A DNA stretch of 64,000 nucleotides from Manihot esculenta (taxonomy: Eukaryota; Streptophyta; Magnoliopsida; Malpighiales; Euphorbiaceae): positions 3,906,001 through 3,970,000 of the forward strand of contig NC_035167.2 in the NCBI RefSeq assembly GCF_001659605.2, written 5' to 3'. Shown piece by piece: positions 34,365 to 43,164 of this stretch. The translations under genes and the position numbers were made by a program. Within the stretch, counting starts at the first letter, position 1. Every line of letters begins with the position of its first letter. The notes under the pieces were generated by a model. That model worked only from the letters and a program-made list of their open reading frames with translations. It ran no database searches and had not been told where the DNA came from.

Positions 34365-37300
34365 TCTTCTGGTCCTAAAACTCCGGGTGGGGGAAGGTTA
34401 GATCCCTCTACCCTGAGTGCAGCAGCTTCAGGCAGTAAGAGATGGGGTAAGCCCGAGGGTAAGAAGAACAAGTTCTGGAACAAGGTTAAGTCTAGTCTGG
34501 GATTTGGAAGTGGCTCAAGCTCTGGTGCAGATAATGCAGTTTGTGCAAGGTGTGGTAGGCCACACAAGGGAGTTTGTCGGTTTGGGACGACAGCCTATTT
34601 CAGATGTGGTCAGGAGGGGCATATGGCTCGAGAATGTCCAAGAGCAGTCCCGATGGCTCAGTCCCAGCAGACAGCCTCAGGCAGTGTAGCACAGCCAGCA
34701 GCTCCAGCCATGACTCAGGCCAGTGGCAGAGGCAGAGGAAGAGGGGCAGCTTCTTCTTCAGCGGGTTTCAGAGGTGAAGGTCCATCAGCTCCAGCACGGA
34801 TCTTCACAATGACACAGCAGGAGGCAGATGCATCTAACACCGTGGTGGCAGGTAACTTAGTCATTGGTTGTTCAGATGTGTATGCCTTGATGGACCCTGG
34901 TGCATCTCATTCTTTTATTGCTCCGGGAGCCGTTGAGAGGTTGGGTCTGATGACTTCTGGGTTAGAGTGTCCTCTCTGGGTCAGTGGACCCAAATGTGAT
35001 CCATCAGTGGCAGAGTCAGTCTGCCAGTGTAGTCCTGTGTTTGTTAAGGGAAGATGCTTGTCCGCCGACCTAGTGGTTCTAGATTTGACCGACTTTGATG
35101 TCATTCTAGGGATGGACTGGTTATCTACCCATGGTGCTACCTTGGACTGCAGGGACAAGGTAGTCAGGTTCAGAGGTCAGGATGGGTCTGAGGTTGTCTT
35201 CAGAGGAGACAGGAGGGGTACACCTAGAGGTCTGATATCAGCTCTTCAGGCTCGTAGGTTGCTCAGGAGGGGATGTCAGGGGTATTTGGCTCATGTGAGA
35301 GAGCTTAGCAGTCAGGTTAGAGAGCCCGCCTCGATGCCAGTGGTTAGAGAGTTCTTAGATGTGTTCCCAGACGAGCTGCCAGGTTTACCACCTGCTAGGG
35401 AGATAGAGTTCGAGATAGAACTGATGCCTGGAACCCGACCGATCTCTATCCCTCCCTACAGGATGGCACCAGCAGAATTGAAAGAGTTGAAAGAGCAGTT
35501 ACAGGAGCTGGTAGACAAGGGCTTCATCCGACCGAGTACCTCACCCTGGGGTGCTCCAGTTTTGTTTGTGAAAAAGAAGGATGGATCCCTTAGACTTTGT
35601 ATTGACTACAGGCAGTTAAACAAAGTCACTACCAAGAACAAGTACCCATTGCCAAGGATCGATGATCTATTCGACTAGCTAGCAGGAGCGGGTTGTTTCT
35701 CTAAAATAGATCTGAGGTCCGGGTATCATCAGTTGAGGATCCGAGAGGAGGATGTGCCAAAGACAACTTTCAGGACCAGATATGGGCATTTTGAGTTCCT
35801 TGTGATGCCGTTCGGGTTAACCAACGCCCTGCAGCATTCATGGATCTCATGAACATAGTGTTTAGCCAGTACCTAGATCACTTCGTTATTGTCTTCATAG
35901 ATGATATCTTGGTGTATTCCAGGAATGCAGAGGAGCATGCCCATCATCTGAGGTTGGTTCTACAGACCTTGAGGGAGCATGGCTTGTATGCCAAGTTCTC
36001 CAAGTGTGAGTTCTGGCTGAGGAGCATTTCATTCTTGGGGCATGTGGTGTCAGAAAATGGAATAGAGGTAGACCCCAAGAAGGTAGAAGCTGTGGCTAAC
36101 TGGCCTAGACCCACTTTAGTGACAGAAATTAGAAGTTTCTTGGGTTTGGCAGGTTACTACAGGAGGTTTGTTCAGGACTTCTCGAAAATTGCAACTCCTC
36201 TGACCAGGTTAACCAGGAAGAATCAGAAGTTTGTGTGGACCGACCAGTGCAAAGAGAGTTTTGAAGAGCTTAAGAAGAGGTTGACTTCAGCACCAGTGCT
36301 AGCTCTGCCAGCTAGCAATGAGGACTTCACAGTGTTCTGTGATGCATCCCGAGTGGGTCTGGGTTGTGTGCTAATGCAGAATGATAGGGTGATTGCTTAT
36401 GCTTCTAGGCAGCTAAAGAAGCATGAGTTGAATTACCCCACACATGACCTGGAAATGGCAGCAGTTATCTTTACACTCAAGATGTGGAGGCACTACCTCT
36501 ATGGGGTTAAATGTGAGATCTTCACGGATCATAAAAGCCTACAGTACATCCTGAGTCAAAGAGATTTGAACTTGAGACAGAGAAGATGGGTAGAGCTGCT
36601 GAGTGACTATGATTGCAAGATTCAGTACCATCCGGGTAAGGCGAATGTTGTGGCAGACGCCCTAAGCCGAAAGTCACTAGGCAGTCTATCCCACATCACG
36701 GCTGAGAGGAGACCAGTAGTGAAAGAGTTTTACAAGCTTATTGAGGAAGGTCTACAGTTGGAGTTGTCTGGTACAGGTGCTTTAGTTGCTCAGATGAGAG
36801 TGACACCCGTGTTTCTGGAGCAGGTGGCTCAGAAACAGCATGAGGACCCAGAGTTAGTAAAGATTGCCAAGACTGTTCAGTCAGGCAAAGACAGTGAGTT
36901 CAGATTCGAAGACAAGGGGATCCTCCGCTATGGGAGTCGTTTGTGTGTACCAGATGACATAGGGCTAAAGGGAGACATTATGAGGGAGGCTCATAATACA
37001 CGATACAGCGTTCACCCCGGAGCCACCAAGATGTATCAAGATCTGAAGAAAGTTTATTGGTGGCCAGCTATGAAGAGAGAAGTGGCACAGTTTGTGTCAG
37101 CCTGCGAAGTATGTCAGAGGGTGAAGCTGGAACATCAGAAGCCGGCTGGAATGCTTAACTCGCTACCTATTCCAGAATGGAAATGGGAGAACATAGCTAT
37201 GGACTTCGTAGTGGGGTTACCGGCAGCGTCCAACAGAGTGGACTCCATATGGGTGATTGTGGACAAATTCACCAAATCTGCTCACTTCATCCCTGTCAGG

Positions 37301-38236
37301 AGTGGCTATTCTGTGGACAAGTTGGCGCAGGTGTATGTTGATGAGATCGTCAGACTGCATGGGGTTCCTGTTTCAATAGTGTCTGATAGAGGGCCCCAGT
37401 TCACCTTCAGGTTTTGGCGGAGTCTGCAAGATGCCATGGGTACTAGGTTGGATTTTAGCACTGCTTTCCATCCACAGACAGACGGACAATCAGAGAGGAC
37501 CATCCAGACCATAGAAGATATGCTAAGAATGTGTGTGCTGGACTTTGGCGATTCTTGGAGGCAGCATCTACCTTTGGTGGAGTTTGCCTACAATAACAGC
37601 CATCATGCTAGCATCGAGATGGCTCCATATGAAGCTTTATATGGAAGGAAGTGCAAATCACCTGTTTGCTGGGAAGAAGTTGGAGAAAAGGCATTGGCAA
37701 GGCCTGAGCTAGTAGAGATCACCAGCAGAGTGGTACCCTTAATCAGAGAAAGGATCAAGACTGCTGCAAGCAGACAGAAGAGTTATGCAGACATCCGCAG
37801 AAGGCAAGTAGAGTTTCAGGAGGGGGATCTGGTATTGCTCAAGGTGTCTCCAATGAAAGGAGTGGTTCGTTTTGGAAAGAAAGGTAAACTAGCCCCGCGA
37901 TACATCAGACCCTTTGAAATCTTGCAAAAGATTGGGAATGTGTCGTACAAGCTGGATTTACCTGCTTCGATGGAAAGAATCCATCCGGTTTTCCATGTTT
38001 CTATGTTGAGAAAGTTCGTGTCACATCCGGGCAAGGTTCTTAGTGAGCCTGATGTGGAGATCCAAGAAGATCTCACCTATGTGGAGCAGCCAGTATGGAT
38101 CCTAGACACCCAGATCAAGAAGCTAAGGAACAAGGAAATCCCGATGGTGAAAGTCCTTTGGAACCACCACAATATGGAAGAGTGCACTTGGGAGACACGG
38201 GAGTCTATGCTCCGGCAATATCCTCATCTCTTTTAA
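34365..38236 (+). pseudogene. G2 gag end and pol, broken by a stop and a frameshift
   Basis: The sequence continues the gag frame through the knuckle, protease (DPGASHSF at about 34892) and the start of RT. It is stopped by TAG at 35676-35678 where sisters have CAG, and then a one-base deletion near 35827-35832 shifts the frame. From about 35840 a frame of 798 codons is open to 38236. It covers the rest of RT (FIDDILVYS), RNase H ([11 protein letters not shown]), integrase (HHCC; MDFVVG, SDRGPQF, GQSER) and the chromodomain-like tail. That stretch is the longest intact Tekay coding region in the window, but the polyprotein as a whole is dead. Confidence 0.92.
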
Positions 38237-38332
38237 GGTTAGTCTCTATGTGGTTTTTGTATATGATGTGATGACTCTATGCATGTACTAGTTGAGGAAC
38301 ATTCGGGGACGAATGTTCTTAAGGGGGGAGAA

Positions 38333-39230
38333 TGTGATACCCGGCTAGACTCCGGTATCGGAATTCCTACCGTCCGGTGGAATCTCGGATGTTGGAGACC
38401 TCTAGAAGTGTAGAACCATGTTTTTATAAAATGTTTTAATGTGTTTTATGTTTTAAGCATGAAAGAAAATGAGTTTTTGCATGAAAATAGCATTGGAGGA
38501 AAACTCAGGTTCGGCCGCCGAACCTCAAGTTTGGCCGCCGAACATGCATGCATTTCGGGTGTGCCTTAGGCCCCCGAAGGCATAAGTGAGGGAAGTCCAG
38601 GTTCGGCCGCCGAACATGGCATGCATGCGGGGACACTTTTGGCTCCCGAACGTGGCCTGGCCAGCCACTATAAAGGGGTCCTTTAGCCGAAATGGGCGAG
38701 CTTTTCTCCCCATTTTCGGCCAAAGTGAGTTCTCCACCGTCCCTCACCAATCTTTGATGTTCTTCCTCTAGATCTTTCAAGATTTTCATTTGTTTTAACT
38801 TTGTTTTGAAGATTTGAGCTTTTGAGCAAAGTTTTGGAGCTTGGAGGTTCAAGAACCCAATCTCTCCCACCTCCGAGTTTTAGGTCGTCTCTCTCTCGAT
38901 CTTCAAGAGGTAAGAGCCGATCTTAAGCTCATTGCATATTTTAAGTAAGTTTTAAGTAGATCTATGGGGGTAGAATGCATGTTTAGGTTATGGTTATGTT
39001 TATGGGTTTAATGTGTGTTCTTGAACAATGTGGATGATTGATGTGTTGTAGATGGGGTTTATGATGGTTTGAGGCCCCTAGGAACATGTATGCTTGTGTA
39101 TGTATGTTGTTGATCATGTAAGGGATTATACAGGTTTACAGGTTATATGTTAGGCTTGCTACGGGTCCCGGCGGCCTTAAGCCGATCTGGATCCTAGCGC
39201 CGGTAGCGGTCCGATTTTCGGGTCGTTACA
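38333..39230 (+). repeat. G2 3' LTR (short form)
   Basis: This is 898 bases with the same internal deletion as the 5' LTR and TATAAAG at 38669-38675. It differs from the 5' LTR mainly in the order of the GC-rich palindrome blocks (38508-38620 against 32250-32370). There the block CCTCAAGTT(T/C)(G/A)GCCGCCGAAC has changed position. Confidence 0.93.
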
Positions 39231-39235
39231 ACTGT

Positions 39236-42200
39236 ACCTAGCATTATGAGCTTCCCTCATAATGTCTTCCTTCAGCCCTGCATCATCTGGTACACATAGT
39301 CTATTCCCGAGATGGAGGATCCCTTGACTGTCAAATCTAAACTCTGCACTGGTGCCTGACTGAACAGTCTTGGCAATCTTCACTAATTCAGGGTCCTCAT
39401 GCTGTTTCTGAGCTACTTGCTCCAGAAACACTGGGGTCAATCTCATCTGTGCGATCAAAGCACCTGTACCAGATAACTCCAACTGTAACCCTTCGTCGAT
39501 GAGCTTATAAAACTCCATCACCACTGGTCTTCGCTCTGCTGCTATATGGGATAAACTGCAAAGTGATTTCCGGCTTAAGGCGTCTGCCACAACATTCGCC
39601 TTACCCGGATGATACTGGATCTTACAATCATAGTCACTGAGCAGTTCTACCCACCTTCTCTGCCTCAAGTTTAGCTCTCTCTGACTCAAGATGTACTGTA
39701 AACTCTTGTGATCAGTGAAGATCTCGCATTTAACCCCGTAAAGGTAATGCCTCCACATCTTGAGTGCAAAGATAACTGCTGCCATCTCCAGGTCATGTGT
39801 GGGGTAATTCAGCTCGTGCTTCTTCAGCTGTCTCGAAGCATAAGCAATCACCCTTTCATTCTGCATTAACACACAACCCAGTCCCACTCGGGATACATCA
39901 CAGAACACCGTGAAGTCCTCATCACTGACTGGCAGAGCTAACACTGGTGTTGATGTTAATCTCCTCTTAAGCTCTTCGAAGCTTTCTTCACATTGATCTG
40001 GCCATACAAATTTTTGGTTCTTTTTTGTCAGTCTGGTCATTGGAGCTGTAATCTTCGAGAAGTCCTGAACGAACCTCCTGTAGTAACCTGCCAAACCCAA
40101 AAAGCTTTTAATCTCTGTCACTGAAGTGGGTCTGGGCCAGTTAGCTACAGCCTCTATCTTCTTGGGGTCTACCTCAATCCCTTCTGCTGATACTACATGC
40201 CCCAAGAATGATATGCTCCTTAGCCAGAACTCACACTTCGAGAACTTGGCATACAAGCCATGCTCTCTCAAGGTCTGCAGAACCGTCCTCAGATGCTGGG
40301 CATGCTCCTCTGCATCTCTGGAGTACACTAGGATATCATCAATGAAGACAATAACGAAGTGATCCAGATACTCTCTAAACACTCTGTTCATGAGATCCAT
40401 GAATGCTGCTGGGGCATTAGTCAACCCGAACGGCATTACTAGGAACTCATAATGCCCATATCTGGTCCTGAAAGCTGTCTTTGGTACATCCTCTTCTCTG
40501 ACTCTCAACTGGTGATATCCAAATCTCAGATCTATTTTAGAGAAACAACCTGCTCCAGCTAGCTGGTCGAATAGATCATCGATCCTAGGCAGGGGATACT
40601 TATTCTTGGTAGTGACCTTGTTCAACTGTCTATAGTCGATACAAAGTCTGAGGGATCCATCCTTCTTCCTGACAAATAGCACTGGAGCACCCCAAGGTGA
40701 GGTACTAGGGCGGATGAAACCCTTGTCTACTAACTCCTGTAACTGCTCTTTCATCTCTTTTAACTCTGCTGGTGCCATCCTTTAGGGAGGGATAGAGATC
40801 GGTCTGGTACCGGGCAGCAACTCTATCTCAAACTCTATCTCCCTATCAGGTGGTAGTCCTGGAAGCTCGTCTGGGAACACATCTGGAAACTCTCTGACTA
40901 CTGGTATTGAAGCTGGTTCCCTAACCTGTTTATCTAGCTCTCTCACATAAGCTAGAAACCCCTGACAACCCCTCCTAAGCAACCTACGAGGCTGAAGGGC
41001 CGAGATCAAACCTCTGGGTGTACCCCTCTTGTCTCCTCTGAAGACACATTCTGACCCATCCTGATCTCTGAGACTGACTACCTTGTCTCGACAGTCCAAA
41101 GTAGCACCATATGTAGATAGCCAGTCCATCCCTAGAATGACATCAAAGTCCGTCAAATCTAGAACCACAAGGTCAGCGGGAAGGCATCTACCCTCTATGA
41201 ATACTGGACTGAAGCGACAGACTGACACTGCCACTGATGGGTCACATTTGGGTCCACTGACCCAGAGAGGACACTCCAACTCAGAAATAATCAAACCCAA
41301 CCTCTCTACGGCTCCAGAAGCAATAAAGGAATGAGAAGCACCGGGGTCCATCAAAGCATACACATCAGAACACCCAATGATGAGATTACCTGACACCACT
41401 GTGTTAGATGTGTTAGCCTCCTCCTGTGTCACTGTGAAGATCCGTGCTGTGGCTATTGGACCTTCACCTCGGGAACCTGCTGCTAAAGAAGAGGCTGACC
41501 CTCTCCCTCTACCTCTGCCACCACTCTGAGGCATCGCTGAAGCTGCTGGCTGAGCCACACTGCCTGAGGTCATCTGCTGGGATGGTGCCATCATAGTCGC
41601 TGTAGGACATTCCCGTGCAAAATGTCCCTCCTGCCCACACTTATAGCAGGCTGTAGATCCCAGCTGACAAACTCCTTGGTGCGGCTTCCCACATCTCATG
41701 CAAACTGATCTGCCTGTGCTAGAGCTTGAGCCACTACCCATTCTCAGACCAGACTTGATCTTGCTCCAGAACTTATTCTTCTTGCCTTTGAACTTTTCTC
41801 CCTTTTTGCTGCCAGAAACTGCTGCACTAGGGGTCTTAGAACCCGAAGACTGTGCTACCTGCTGTTTTACTGTCCCCTGAATGATGGCACTTGCTTCCAT
41901 CTTTCTGGCTGCATCCACAATAGAGTGGAAATTCTCTTTCTCTGCTGGAAGAATCAATGAGGAATACCTGGGATGAAGCCTCATAGTATATCTCCTTGCC
42001 TTCTTCTGGTCAGTATCATAAGCCTGACCTACATACTGTAACAGATTTAGGAACTTACCAGTGTATGCATCTACACTCATCTCCTCAGTCTGTCTCAGCT
42101 GCTCAAATTCTATCATTTTCATCTCCCTGGAACTGTCAGGAAAAGCCCACCCTGCAAACTCATTGGCGAACTCTTCCCATGACATGCTGTCTAACCTGGG

Positions 42201-42937
42201 GTCCACATAGTTTTTGAACCATTCTCGAGCTTTCTTGCACTTTAGTGTGAACCCTGCCATTTCAATGGCTCTGCTATCATCAGCTCCCAACTCATCGGTT
42301 ATCATCTTCACCGACCTGAGGTACTCAAAAGGGTCGTCTCCCGTGTTATACTTGGGAGCATCCAGCTTTAGATACTCTATCATCTTCACCCTACTTCCCC
42401 ATATGAGCTAGGCTAAGGTACTTGGACAACAGGAACTACTGGTTCTGGTGGTGGAGGTGGAGGTACTGTATCTCTTGATTCTGGTTGTGTTGAACTTGAG
42501 TGATAAGGTGTGGGTGGATACATGGGATATGGTGGGTAAAAAGGAGGATAAGGCATATATGGCATGTAGGTGGGATATGGGGTAAAGCTAGGGTACTCTG
42601 ACGTACCTCCCATCGGATACCCCAGGCCCTGTGGAAAGGGTGAAAAGGGGGATGGATAACCAAACCCCGAGGCCTGAGCGCCTCCCTGAGATTCTCCCAT
42701 ACCCTGACTTTCTTCTCTTCCTTGGTCCTCATCCACTGCCTCCCTCACATCCTCTGACCTTTGTCCTCCATTTGATCTCCTGCTGCTTTCGTCAAAAGAC
42801 CTTCTAGGGTCCCTTGACGTGCCCTCTCTGCTTGATCTCTGAGATATTGCCCTTGGCAACGCAGGAGGACGAGCATCCATACCCTCATTCTCTAGTGGGA
42901 CTCCAGTCAATCGAGCTGATCGACGAGTTCCTCTCAT
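39236..42937 (-). pseudogene. G3 gag and pol N-terminal two thirds, broken
   Basis: On the reverse strand, gag begins at the ATG at 42937 (MRGTRRSARLTGV). It runs through a Pro/Tyr-rich stretch to a stop at 42413, and after a small frame change resumes at 42389. The gag core, an intact pair of zinc knuckles (C-MR-C..., C-YK-C-GQEG-H-FARE-C) and the protease (DPGASHSF) follow. A TAA at 40782-40784 replaces a Tyr codon just before RT. RT (FIDDILVYS), RNase H and the integrase N-terminus then read to 39236, where G2 interrupts. The rest of pol is at 30847-32077. Three of the breaks in G3 as a whole are Gln-to-stop or Trp-to-stop transitions. Confidence 0.92.
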
Positions 42938-43143
42938 CTTAACTCTCTGGAAAACAGCACATAACACATAGCACATTAGCATACATCACATATCAATAAT
43001 GCACATGCATAAAAGCATAGCATTTCACATCATCATATAGACAGGACTAACATCCTATCCTAGTGGACATGTTTTCCTATTGTGCTTGACCAACTATAAC
43101 CTCTATGAGCCCAACACTCTCTCTATAGGTCCGATCATATGAA

Positions 43144-43161
43144 CCTAGGGCTCTGATACCA
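43144..43161 (-). other. G3 primer binding site
   Basis: The reverse complement reads TGGTATCAGAGCCCTAGG, identical to that of G2, three bases inside the 5' LTR boundary. Confidence 0.9.
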
Positions 43162-43164
43162 ATC

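Larger units (their letters stand above)
32078..39230 (+). mobile_element. Tekay-type element G2 with short LTRs, nested in G3
   Basis: A two-LTR element of 7153 bases begins TGTGATACCCGGC and ends GGGTCGTTACA. The 5 bases before it are ACTTT (32073-32077) and those after it are ACTGT (39231-39235): a target duplication with one mismatch. It sits in the integrase of G3, in opposite orientation. Joining the G3 frame across the site restores ARYS next to VHPG, the conserved integrase motif. It has a primer binding site, gag, pol and a polypurine tract in the normal order. LTRs are about 0.9 kb, much shorter than the 2.2 kb of G1 and G3. Confidence 0.95.
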
